Below the pieces are notes generated by a model, which was not told the origin of the DNA, did no database searches, and was given only the letters and a program-made list of their open reading frames with translations. A DNA stretch of 64,000 bases from Adhaeribacter pallidiroseus (lineage in GTDB: Bacteria; Bacteroidota; Bacteroidia; Cytophagales; Hymenobacteraceae): positions 3,286,001 through 3,350,000 of the forward strand of contig NZ_QASA01000001.1 in NCBI RefSeq assembly GCF_003340495.1. The letters are read 5' to 3'. Both the position numbers and the translations under genes were made by a program. Shown piece after piece: positions 6,959 to 15,487 of this stretch; positions within the stretch are counted from its first letter, which is position 1, and the number at the start of each line of letters is the position of its first letter.

Positions 6959-9913
6959 ATGTGGAAGAATATTTTATTTTTTTTAATTATAAGTACATTT
7001 CTAGGGTTGAGTTTGCTGGTGTCGTCTTTTACGCCCACCGACGAACCGCCGGTTACGCAGGCGGAAAAAAATTGGGTAGACAGTGTTTTTACCTCGCTTA
7101 CTTTCGAACAACGGCTCGGTCAGCTGTTTATGGTAACTGCCCTTTCTAACAAAGGCCCGGCGCACGTTCAGCAAATAGAAAAATTAATCACGGATTACAA
7201 CATTGGCGGGCTAATGTTTTTGTACGGCAGTCCGTATAAACAAGCCGCCTTAACTAACCAATACCAATCGCATTCGCGGGTACCCTTACTCATTGCCATG
7301 GATGCCGAATGGGGCTTAAACATGCGCCTGGATAGCAGCATGCACTTTGCCAAGCAAATGACCTTGGGCGCTATGGCGGATGAGCATTACGTTTACTTGA
7401 TGGCTCAGGAAATTGCGCTTAATTTGCGCCGGTTGGGCGTACAAGTAAGTTTTTCGCCGGTCCTGGATGTAAACAGCAACCCGCTGAACCCGGTTATAGG
7501 CAACCGCTCTTTCGGCGAATCCAAAGAACAAGTAAGCCGCCGGGGGATAGCGTACATTAAAGGCTTGCAGGAAAACGGGATAATTGCGGTAGCCAAGCAT
7601 TTTCCGGGCCACGGCGATACCGAAACCGACTCGCACAAAGCCCTGCCGGTAATTAACTCTGATTTAAAAAGGCTCACCGAAGTAGATTTGTACCCTTTTA
7701 TGCAATCGTTTCAGGCGGGCGTTAAAGGCGTAATGGTGGGCCACCTGTACATGCCCCAGTTTGATTCGACGGAAATAAAGGCCACTACCTTATCGCACAA
7801 ACTCGTAACGGGCTTGTTGAAGCAGAAGATGAACTACCAGGGATTGGTGTTTACCGATGCGCTTAACATGAAAAGTGTGAGTCAATCTTTTAAGCCGGGG
7901 CAGGTAGACGCGCAGGCGCTGCTGGCCGGCAACGATGTGTTGCTTTTCTCCGAAGACGTACCTACGGCTATTGCCGAAATTAAAAATTCCATCAGTCGCG
8001 GCGAAATAACGCCCGAGGAAATTGATGCCCGCGTCCGGAAAATACTGCACGCCAAATACTGGGCTGGCCTGCATCAGTACCAACCGGTAAACCTGGCGCA
8101 TTTAAAAGAAGAATTAAACCGGCCCCGCAGCCGGTCTGTACAGCACAAGTTGTACGAGCAATCTATTACCTTAGTAGCTAACCACGGCAATGTGCTGCCT
8201 TTCCGGGAAGTAGATACCACCCGTTACGCCCACGTAAGCATTGGCACCCGGCCCGATAATACTTTTGCCGAAACCCTGCAACGCTACGCCCCTTTTGCCA
8301 CCTATAATGTGCGTGAGCGGTACGTACCGGATTCGGTGCTGATTAACCTCCGGAAAAAATTAGGAGGTTACGATGTGGTAGTGGTTAGTATTCATAGTTT
8401 AAACAGTACCTCGGTAAGTAACTATGGCATCGGCGAAAACACCCGCACTTTTATCAAGAACTTACAAAAAGAAAATCCGCGGCAAAAAGTAGTGGTTTGC
8501 GTGTTGGGTAATGCTTATAGTTTAAAATTTTTTGAAGGCAGTAAGTGGCTGGTTTGCGGCTACGAAGATAATCCGGTGGCCCAGAGCGTTATTCCGCAGG
8601 TGCTATTCGGGGCATTGCCGGCGCAGGGCAAATTACCGGTTACTGCTTCGGCCGCATTTCCGGCCGGGTTTGGTCTGGAAACCGCCAGCTTAAACCGGCT
8701 GCGGTACGACGTACCGGAAAGTGTGGGTTTAGACTCGCAGGTACTCACCGAAATTGATGATTTAGCCAACGAAGCTATTACTACCAAAGCCACACCCGGC
8801 TGCCAGATTTTAGTGGCCCGCGACGGGGCCATTGTTTTTAATAAATCTTACGGTAACTTTACATATGAGCCCAGCAACCCGGTTAATGCCAATACACTCT
8901 ACGATATTGCGTCTGTTACCAAAGTAGCCGCTACTTTACAGGCGATCATGTATTTAAAAGATCAAGGCAAACTTAATTTAAACGAAAAGCTCTCCCGGTA
9001 CTTACCCGAAGTTATTGGCACCAACAAGCAAAATTTACTTATAAAAGATATATTACTGCACCAGGCTGGTTTGCAACCGGGCATTCCGAATTGGCAAAAA
9101 ACCTTGGCGGCGCAACAATTAAGCCCAACGTATTATGCCAGCGCGCAAACCACCATTTACCCCAACGAAGTAGTACCGGGGGTTTATTCCGTTAAAACCA
9201 TGGAAGACTCTTTGTGGTCCTGGACGGTACGTTCCCGGTTGTTGCCCAAGAAAAGAGGCGCTGGTAACGAAATGAAATACAGCGACCTGAGCTTTTATAT
9301 TTTAAAGCGGGTAGCGGAGCGGTTACTGCAACAACCCCTGGACCAGTTTACCAGCCAGTATTTTTACCAGCCTATGGGTTTGCGTTCGCTCACGTATAAT
9401 CCGTTAACTAAATTCCCGAAAGCCCAGATTGCCCCCACCGAGTACGATAATTATTTTCGAAAAACCTTGGTATGGGGCACGGTACACGACCAGGCCGCCG
9501 CGATGCTGGGCGGGATAGCCGGCCATGCCGGCTTATTTAGTACGGCCACCGACTTGGCGACGCTCATGGAAATGAACCGTTTAAACGGCAACTACGGCGG
9601 CAAGCAGTATTTTAAAACGGAGGTGGTAACGGAGTTTGCGAAGCAACAAAACCCTACTAATCGGCGCGGTTTAGGTTGGGATAAACCGGACCCGAGCGGC
9701 ATGGGGCCCACCAGCAATAAAGCATCGGTTAATACTTTTGGCCACACGGGTTTTACCGGCACCTGCGCCTGGGTAGATCCGGACCAGAAATTGGTTTACA
9801 TCTTTTTATCGAACCGCGTGTATCCCACCGCGGCTAATCAAAAACTTTTAACTAACAGCTATCGCACCCGCATCCACGATGTTATTTACAAGGCTATTTT
9901 AACCAAATCCTAG
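6959..9913 (+). CDS. Secreted GH3 beta-N-acetylglucosaminidase-like / serine hydrolase fusion
   Basis: This 984-residue protein starts with a signal peptide (residues 1-24) and joins two enzymes. Residues about 45-390 form a glycoside hydrolase family 3 domain of NagZ type: KHFPGHGD at 213-220 with TDSH just after (the NagZ His-Asp region), and the presumed nucleophile D300 in TDALNM. A GH3 C-terminal-like region reaches about 590. Residues about 610-984 form a class-C beta-lactamase/penicillin-binding-like domain with SVTK (S652, K655), YSD (Y774) and HTG (H929). Peptidoglycan or muropeptide processing outside the cytoplasmic membrane is a fair inference. The substrate is not proven. The gene stands alone between mutL and bshA. 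Confidence 0.88.
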   Translation: MWKNILFFLIISTFLGLSLLVSSFTPTDEPPVTQAEKNWVDSVFTSLTFEQRLGQLFMVTALSNKGPAHVQQIEKLITDYNIGGLMFLYGSPYKQAALTNQYQSHSRVPLLIAMDAEWGLNMRLDSSMHFAKQMTLGAMADEHYVYLMAQEIALNLRRLGVQVSFSPVLDVNSNPLNPVIGNRSFGESKEQVSRRGIAYIKGLQENGIIAVAKHFPGHGDTETDSHKALPVINSDLKRLTEVDLYPFMQSFQAGVKGVMVGHLYMPQFDSTEIKATTLSHKLVTGLLKQKMNYQGLVFTDALNMKSVSQSFKPGQVDAQALLAGNDVLLFSEDVPTAIAEIKNSISRGEITPEEIDARVRKILHAKYWAGLHQYQPVNLAHLKEELNRPRSRSVQHKLYEQSITLVANHGNVLPFREVDTTRYAHVSIGTRPDNTFAETLQRYAPFATYNVRERYVPDSVLINLRKKLGGYDVVVVSIHSLNSTSVSNYGIGENTRTFIKNLQKENPRQKVVVCVLGNAYSLKFFEGSKWLVCGYEDNPVAQSVIPQVLFGALPAQGKLPVTASAAFPAGFGLETASLNRLRYDVPESVGLDSQVLTEIDDLANEAITTKATPGCQILVARDGAIVFNKSYGNFTYEPSNPVNANTLYDIASVTKVAATLQAIMYLKDQGKLNLNEKLSRYLPEVIGTNKQNLLIKDILLHQAGLQPGIPNWQKTLAAQQLSPTYYASAQTTIYPNEVVPGVYSVKTMEDSLWSWTVRSRLLPKKRGAGNEMKYSDLSFYILKRVAERLLQQPLDQFTSQYFYQPMGLRSLTYNPLTKFPKAQIAPTEYDNYFRKTLVWGTVHDQAAAMLGGIAGHAGLFSTATDLATLMEMNRLNGNYGGKQYFKTEVVTEFAKQQNPTNRRGLGWDKPDPSGMGPTSNKASVNTFGHTGFTGTCAWVDPDQKLVYIFLSNRVYPTAANQKLLTNSYRTRIHDVIYKAILTKS

Positions 9914-9932
9914 TTTATTACTTCATGGTTTT

Positions 9933-9964
9933 TGGCCACTTATCGTTAAGTAGCCATTCCTTAT
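9933..9964 (+). terminator. Weak terminator-like hairpin after the GH3 fusion gene
   Basis: TGGC-C-ACTTA pairs with TAAGT-A-GCCA around a TCGT loop, with one internal mismatch and an interrupted T-rich tail. Confidence 0.4.
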
Positions 9965-10164
9965 TTTTAAAATTTTGCTAATAATGACTAGTATTTTTAC
10001 CCATGATACGGCGGATTACCGTAAACAGGTACTTAGGCATACTTTGGCTAACAGGGTATTTTAATTTACATTTGATCATTCGGGTTAACTTATCACAAGT
10101 CCGAACATTTAATCTGTTTGCTGGTTGTAGTACCGGCGTTGCCTAAATCTCACTTTTTATTACT

Positions 10165-11313
10165 ATGAATATCGGAGTTGTTTGTTACCCTACTTTTGGT
10201 GGCAGTGGCGTGGTAGCCACGGAACTGGGGAACGCTTTGGCCATAAGAGGTCATAAAGTGCATTTTATTACTTACAGCCAACCCGTACGGCTCGATTTTT
10301 TTAGCGCCAATGTATTTTACCACGAAGTAAATATTCCGTCGTACCCTTTGTTTCAGCACGCTCCTTACGAACTGGCGCTGGCCAGTAAAATGGTAGATAT
10401 TGTGCAGTTCGAAAAACTGGATATTCTACACGTGCATTATGCCATACCGCACGCTTCGGCGGCTTTTATGGCGAAACAAATTTTAAAAACCAAAGGCATC
10501 AACATCCCGGTAGTTACTACCTTACACGGTACCGATATTACGTTGGTGGGGAAAGATTCGTCTTACGAGCCCGTAGTAACGTTTAGCATTAACCAATCAG
10601 ATGGTGTAACGGCGGTTTCGAATGACTTACGCGAGGAAACGTATAAATACTTTGCCGTCGAAAAAGAAATTGTGGTTATTCCGAATTTCGTTAATTTAGA
10701 ACGTTTTCAAAAACAACATAAAGAACACTTCCGGGCGGCCATTGCACCTTTCGGCGAAAAATTGCTGGTGCATACCTCTAACTTCCGGGGGGTGAAGCGG
10801 GTGCAGGATGTTTTAAAAATATTTGATAAAGTGCGCCGTAAAATACCCAGTAAATTGCTGCTAGTCGGCGACGGCCCGGAACGCCAGAAAATGGAAAAAC
10901 TCTGCCGCACGCTTAAGATTTGCGGCGACGTACGTTTTTTAGGCAAGCTCGATGCCGTGGAAGAAGTATTATCGGTGTGCGATTTATTTTTAATGCCTTC
11001 CGAAAAAGAAAGCTTTGGTTTAGCGGCCCTGGAAGCTATGGCTTGCGAAGTACCCGTAATTTCGACTAACGCCGGCGGTATTCCCGAATTAAACCTGGAT
11101 GGTATTACCGGATTTGTAAGCAATATCGGCGACGTAGACGATATGGTAAAAAATGCGTTGTACATCCTGGAAGACGCTAATTTGCCGCAGTTCCGGGCGA
11201 ACGCACTGGCTAGGGCCCGGGAGTTTGAAGTAGATAAAATTGTACCTCGCTACGAAGAAGTATACCAGAAAGTAATTAACGAGCAGCTACAGGAAGTTAC
11301 CACTACCGCTTAA
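10165..11313 (+). CDS. bshA: N-acetyl-alpha-D-glucosaminyl L-malate synthase BshA
   Basis: BshA is a GT4 glycosyltransferase that transfers GlcNAc from UDP-GlcNAc to L-malate, the first step of bacillithiol synthesis in the cytosol. The N-terminus MNIGVVCYPTFGGSGVVATE is diagnostic of BshA, with HVHYAIPHASAAF, TTLHGTDITLVG and the nucleotide-sugar motif EKESFGLAALEAMACEVPVI in the C-terminal Rossmann domain. At 382 residues it has the family length. No other bsh gene is nearby, and a strong terminator follows, so the gene appears monocistronic. Confidence 0.95.
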   Translation: MNIGVVCYPTFGGSGVVATELGNALAIRGHKVHFITYSQPVRLDFFSANVFYHEVNIPSYPLFQHAPYELALASKMVDIVQFEKLDILHVHYAIPHASAAFMAKQILKTKGINIPVVTTLHGTDITLVGKDSSYEPVVTFSINQSDGVTAVSNDLREETYKYFAVEKEIVVIPNFVNLERFQKQHKEHFRAAIAPFGEKLLVHTSNFRGVKRVQDVLKIFDKVRRKIPSKLLLVGDGPERQKMEKLCRTLKICGDVRFLGKLDAVEEVLSVCDLFLMPSEKESFGLAALEAMACEVPVISTNAGGIPELNLDGITGFVSNIGDVDDMVKNALYILEDANLPQFRANALARAREFEVDKIVPRYEEVYQKVINEQLQEVTTTA

Positions 11314-11365
11314 AAATTATTATTCTTACTGCCTGAAAGAGGAACGTTATAAATATAGATTATTT

Positions 11366-11396
11366 AAAAAAGAGCAACTTAGGACTGCTCTTTTTT
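11366..11396 (+). terminator. Intrinsic terminator after bshA
   Basis: AAAAAAGAGCA and TGCTCTTTTTT form an 11-base stem around a nine-base loop ending in a T-run. This is a strong rho-independent terminator. Confidence 0.85.
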
Positions 11397-11581
11397 AATA
11401 ATAAATATACTTGAGCCAATAATTTCAAAAATACTAATAATATACGCCCTGAACCTTTTTACAGAGAAATTATCAAAGAAATAGTTAAACGGAGGCACTT
11501 AAAACGGAACCTTAGAGGGATAACTTAGGGTAACAAAATGTACTTAACTAATATATATTACTTTACCAAGGTATATATTAG

Positions 11582-11892
11582 ATGAAGCACTTTTTAAAAT
11601 TTACCGGCCAAAATGAAAGTGAAGAAGAATTAAGAGGTAGTGTAGCAAATTTTAAAAAAAGCCAGGATAGGTGGTTATGGAAAAATTCTTTTTACCAGGC
11701 CTATAAAAAAAGGATTATGCTACGGCCGAGGCAATTTATCTTTCCCGAGAAAAATATCAAGCAGGGATTACCGATGTTCATGTAGCCTATAAACTCTTAA
11801 AACAATCCGATTACACGCACGCGGTAGCAGTCCTAAGTTCCCTGATATTTCTAATTTTCTGCTTACTAGCAATAACCGAGTGTTTCTCCTAA
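11582..11892 (+). pseudogene. Small membrane protein, frame-disrupted at an A7 run
   Basis: An ATG at 11582 opens a frame (MKHFLKFTGQNESEEE) that becomes implausible after the A7 run at 11705-11711. The -1 frame from 11710 onward reads DYATAEAIYLSREKYQAGIT, continues to a hydrophobic segment (VLSSLIFLIFCLLAI), and stops at TAA 11890-11892. Joined, they give a coherent protein of about 103 residues with a soluble, charged N-terminal part and one C-terminal membrane helix. One extra A in the run would restore a single frame. I do not recognise the family. It could be a true pseudogene, a sequencing error or a slippage product. Confidence 0.6.
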
Positions 11893-11960
11893 CAAAGTAA
11901 AAATGGCTTAACCTTTTTAAAATTATTATTGTTTTGCTCATTGTTAACGCATATCCGTAT

Positions 11961-11985
11961 ACCTCACCCACCAGTGAGGTTTTTT
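11961..11985 (+). terminator. Terminator after the small membrane protein gene
   Basis: ACCTCAC (11961-11967) pairs perfectly with GTGAGGT (11974-11980) and is followed by T5. It sits 70 bases after the TAA at 11892, which supports that stop codon as a real gene end. Confidence 0.75.
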
Positions 11986-12042
11986 AATGATAGCCCGGGT
12001 TAGAATCATTTGATAGCTTTACAAAAACTAAAATTTTAAAAA

Positions 12043-13185
12043 ATGAATAAACCGGATGCAGCAACCTTACAAACCAAACAAAAACTACTCGACAAAATAG
12101 CGGCTTATCCGCTGGAGTTTAGTCAAACGGATTTTGAATTGTTGGTAAACCCGGAACTGCAATTAACTTTTAATGATTTGCGAGAGCTGCTTCTACGGAT
12201 TTTTGATTTAAACGAAACTTCCCTCCGCCAGGAATCAAACTCTACCACCGGTGCTATTGGTTTACTAAACAAGCTGAGCACCTATTTCCGGCACCGGCAA
12301 TACTATCGATTAATCCGCAAAGGCTTTCGCGATCTTTCTTGCCCCGAACGCAAAATTATTGTGGCCGAAGGTGATTCCTGGTTTCAGTTCCCCATTATAA
12401 TTAAAGACATTGTAGATTGGTTACGTACCGACCCGAACTTTGCCGTGTACAGCCTGGCCTACGGCGGCGATTGGTTTACCAATATTTTGTACGATGAAAA
12501 ATACATCGAAGAATTATCTATTCACCGGCCCGACGTATTTTTAATTAGCGGTGGCGGTAACGATTTACTCAGCGCGAATCGCCTGGCCATTATGGTGGAT
12601 GCGGAAGCAAAAGGGCCGATGCGGTCGCCATACGAGATAGATCGACTGCTGGCCCAGGAGCCGGAAACAGATAAAACGGATATTCGGGTAGGTTACCGTT
12701 ACCTCACCAAAGATTTTTATTCATTTATCTGGTTGTTAAAGGCGCAGTATTATAAACTTTTTCAAGGGCTTTGCAGCTCCGGTAAATTTTACAAAATGCA
12801 GATCATCACGCAGGGTTACGATTATGCCTTGCCCACTTATAAATACCGCTGGGAAAGATGGTACCAGTTGCAACCGCTATTAAACTGGTTTATAAATTCG
12901 GGCCAATGGTTAAAACGGCCGCTGATGATTAAAGGCATCCGGAACGAGAAAATAAGCCGGCAAATTATAAAAGCGCTTATTTTTGAAGTAAATGTATTGT
13001 TTATAGAACTAGCCCAGCAATTTAAACAGGTGTACCACGTAGATTGCCGCGGCACAGCTCCTACCTTTCATAATTGGTTTGATGAATTACATTTGCCTTC
13101 TGAAAAATACCGCCAAATTGCCCGGGCTTATAAACAGTGCATCGAGAATCCGCCGGAAGGTAAAGTAACGAAAGTGGTTTCCTGA
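12043..13185 (+). CDS. SGNH/GDSL hydrolase-like protein
   Basis: This 380-residue cytosolic protein has no signal peptide. Residues 1-100 are a helical region of unknown function. The rest carries SGNH hydrolase blocks: block I AEGDSW with S112 as candidate nucleophile, block III GGGNDLL with N173, and block V DELH with D347 and H350. These residues would give esterase or lipase chemistry. The block I motif is GDSW instead of the usual GDSL. The substrate is unknown. The gene lies between two independent units, with a terminator before it and a 222-base gap after. Confidence 0.75.
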   Translation: MNKPDAATLQTKQKLLDKIAAYPLEFSQTDFELLVNPELQLTFNDLRELLLRIFDLNETSLRQESNSTTGAIGLLNKLSTYFRHRQYYRLIRKGFRDLSCPERKIIVAEGDSWFQFPIIIKDIVDWLRTDPNFAVYSLAYGGDWFTNILYDEKYIEELSIHRPDVFLISGGGNDLLSANRLAIMVDAEAKGPMRSPYEIDRLLAQEPETDKTDIRVGYRYLTKDFYSFIWLLKAQYYKLFQGLCSSGKFYKMQIITQGYDYALPTYKYRWERWYQLQPLLNWFINSGQWLKRPLMIKGIRNEKISRQIIKALIFEVNVLFIELAQQFKQVYHVDCRGTAPTFHNWFDELHLPSEKYRQIARAYKQCIENPPEGKVTKVVS

Positions 13186-13407
13186 TTTATGCTTTTTTTA
13201 TTTACCTACCAATCGATTGTATTTACTTGCTTAATTGTATTCAACAGAAGACCAGATTTTATCTTGTTTTTTAAATATTTTTTAAAAAAGATTACTTAGA
13301 AGCGCCAATAACACGTTGATTTCTAATTTTTAGAATAAAGCCAATTATCGTTTCGGTAAACTGTAAAAATTTTTCAACTTTGGCTTTAATTTTATTTTAT
13401 TTCCTTA

Positions 13408-15306
13408 ATGGCCATGATCAAAGATAAATTCTTTATAATAGATTTTGATAGCACGTTTACGCAAGTAGAAGCCCTGGATGAACTAGGAGAAATTTCGCTG
13501 AAAGACTACGAAGAAAAAGCGCAGATTTTAGAGGAAATTAAAAATTTAACGAACAGTGCCATGGATGGCCGTAGTTCTTTTACCGAAGGTTTAACCCAGC
13601 GTTTACTGCTATTAAAAGCTAATAAAAAGCATTTAACTCCGCTCATTGCTACGCTTAAAACCAAAGTATCGGATTCTATTCGCCGCAACAAAGAATTTTT
13701 CACTGCCTTTGCCGATCAGATTTTAATTGTCTCCAGCGGCTTTAAAGAATTTATTACGCCCATTGTTACGGAGTACGGCATTAAAGAAGAAAATATTTAC
13801 GCCAATACCTTTGTATACGACGAGAATGACAATATTGTGGGATTCGACCAGGAGAACGTATTATGCCGCGACAAAGGCAAAATTAAACTATTAGAAAACC
13901 TGGCTCTGCAAGGCGATGTGTACGTGGTTGGCGATGGGTACACGGATTACGAAATTAAGGAAGCGGGCCTGGCTAATAAATTCTTTGCCTTCACCGAAAA
14001 CGTATCGCGGGAGGCTGTAGTAGCCAAAGCCGAACATATTGCACCTAGCTTCGATGAGTTCTTGTACCAGAACAAACTCCCGATGGCGATCTCCTACCCG
14101 AAAAACCGGATCAGCGTATTGCTCCTGGAAAATATTCACCCGGAAGCCGTGCGCTTATTTAAGCAGGAAGGTTACCAGGTAGAAATTATGAGCACGGCTT
14201 TAAACGAAGAGCAACTGTGCGAAAAAGTAAAAAATGTATCGATTCTGGGTATCCGGTCTAAAACGCAAGTAACGCAAAAAGTAATTGAAAGCGCCAACAA
14301 ATTAATGGCCGTAGGTGCCTTTTGCATTGGTACCAACCAGATTGATTTAAAGGCTTGCGCCAAAGCCGGCATTGCGGCCTTTAATGCCCCATACAGCAAC
14401 ACCCGTAGCGTGGTAGAACTGGCCATTGGCGAAATCATCATGCTTTCCCGAAACATTCCGAACAAAAGCGAGAAAATGCACCAGGGCAAATGGGACAAAT
14501 CGGCGCATAACAGCTTTGAGGTGCGGGGTAAAAAACTGGGTATCGTGGGTTACGGCAACATCGGCTCCCAGCTATCGGTACTCGCCGAAGCTATGGGCAT
14601 GGAAGTGTACTACTACGACATGGTCGAAAAACTACAACTCGGTAACGCTAAAAAATGCAGTTCTCTAAAGCAGTTATTAAGTGTAGCCGATATTATTACG
14701 TTGCACGTAGATGGTCGCGCCAGCAACAAAGATTTGTTTGGTCCGGCGGAGTTTGAAGCCATGAAAGACGGCGTTATTTTCCTGAATTTAAGCCGGGGCC
14801 ATTTAGTAGATATTCCAAGTTTAGTGAAAAATATAAAATCCGGCAAAATAATTGGCGCCGCCGTAGACGTGTTTCCGTACGAGCCCGCCAACAACGCCGA
14901 AGAATTTGTGAATGAGCTGCGCGGATTACCCAATGTTATTTTAACCCCGCACATTGGTGGCAGTACTTCCGAAGCGCAGGCCAACATTGCCAACTTTGTT
15001 CCAAACCGGATTATGGAGTATATCAACAGCGGCAATACTTACCAAAGCGTTAATTTCCCGAACATTCAGTTACCAGAATTAAAAAATGCGCACCGTCTTA
15101 TTCACGTGCACGATAACGTACCGGGTGTGTTAGCGAACATCAACAACGTACTGGCCAACCACCACGTGAACATTCTGGGACAATATTTAAAAACCAACGA
15201 GAACATCGGCTACGTCATCACCGACATCGACAAAGCTTACGATAAAAACCTGATCGGCGATCTCCGCAACATCGCCAACACGATTAAATTTAGGGTGCTT
15301 TATTAA
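13408..15306 (+). CDS. serA: SerB-like phosphatase / D-3-phosphoglycerate dehydrogenase fusion
   Basis: This 632-residue protein combines two serine-pathway activities. Residues 1-225 are a HAD phosphatase with DFDST (D12 nucleophile, D14) and GDGYTD (D176), like phosphoserine phosphatase. Residues about 230-545 are a D-3-phosphoglycerate dehydrogenase with the NAD-binding GYGNIG at 381-386, a CIGTNQ substrate segment, and the H of HIGG. An ACT-type domain follows from about residue 555 (HVHDNVPGVLANINNVL) and probably gives serine feedback. The start is ATG 13408 or 13414. serC lies 181 bases downstream, so one operon could cover all three steps. Confidence 0.9.
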   Translation: MAMIKDKFFIIDFDSTFTQVEALDELGEISLKDYEEKAQILEEIKNLTNSAMDGRSSFTEGLTQRLLLLKANKKHLTPLIATLKTKVSDSIRRNKEFFTAFADQILIVSSGFKEFITPIVTEYGIKEENIYANTFVYDENDNIVGFDQENVLCRDKGKIKLLENLALQGDVYVVGDGYTDYEIKEAGLANKFFAFTENVSREAVVAKAEHIAPSFDEFLYQNKLPMAISYPKNRISVLLLENIHPEAVRLFKQEGYQVEIMSTALNEEQLCEKVKNVSILGIRSKTQVTQKVIESANKLMAVGAFCIGTNQIDLKACAKAGIAAFNAPYSNTRSVVELAIGEIIMLSRNIPNKSEKMHQGKWDKSAHNSFEVRGKKLGIVGYGNIGSQLSVLAEAMGMEVYYYDMVEKLQLGNAKKCSSLKQLLSVADIITLHVDGRASNKDLFGPAEFEAMKDGVIFLNLSRGHLVDIPSLVKNIKSGKIIGAAVDVFPYEPANNAEEFVNELRGLPNVILTPHIGGSTSEAQANIANFVPNRIMEYINSGNTYQSVNFPNIQLPELKNAHRLIHVHDNVPGVLANINNVLANHHVNILGQYLKTNENIGYVITDIDKAYDKNLIGDLRNIANTIKFRVLY

Positions 15307-15363
15307 TGGGTTGAAAGGTTAGAAAGTTGCAAGGTTAGAAGGTTGAAAAATTAAAAGGTTATT
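15307..15363 (+). repeat. Purine-rich GGTTAGAAAGTTG repeat directly after serA stop
   Basis: Units such as GGTTGAAAGG, TTAGAAAGTTGC and AAGGTTAGAAGG start one base after the serA stop. They are complementary in type to the pyrimidine-rich block that precedes serC. The transcript of this gap could fold into a long imperfect hairpin. Confidence 0.8.
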
Positions 15364-15397
15364 GTTAAGGAGTTATAATGTGATGCATAATTAAAAT

Positions 15398-15485
15398 CAA
15401 GTTTTAACCTTTACAACCTTGCAACTTTCCAACTTTGAAACTTTTCAACCTTCTAACCTTGCAACTTTCCAACCTTTCAACCAAA
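15398..15485 (+). repeat. Pyrimidine-rich AACCTTGCAACTTTCC repeat directly before serC
   Basis: Units such as AACCTTTACAACC, TTGCAACTTTCCAAC and TTCTAACC end three bases before the serC ATG at 15488. This block is in inverted orientation to the one at 15307-15363. A false start at 15419 lies inside it. Confidence 0.8.
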
Positions 15486-15487
15486 AA

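Noticed and set aside
10707-11165. Open frame of 152 codons on the minus strand
   Set aside because: It is antisense to the bshA nucleotide-binding domain and shows no plausible protein.
15419-15487. Upstream start for SerC at 15419
   Set aside because: The added residues come from the repeat block. Alignment with family starts supports ATG 15488.
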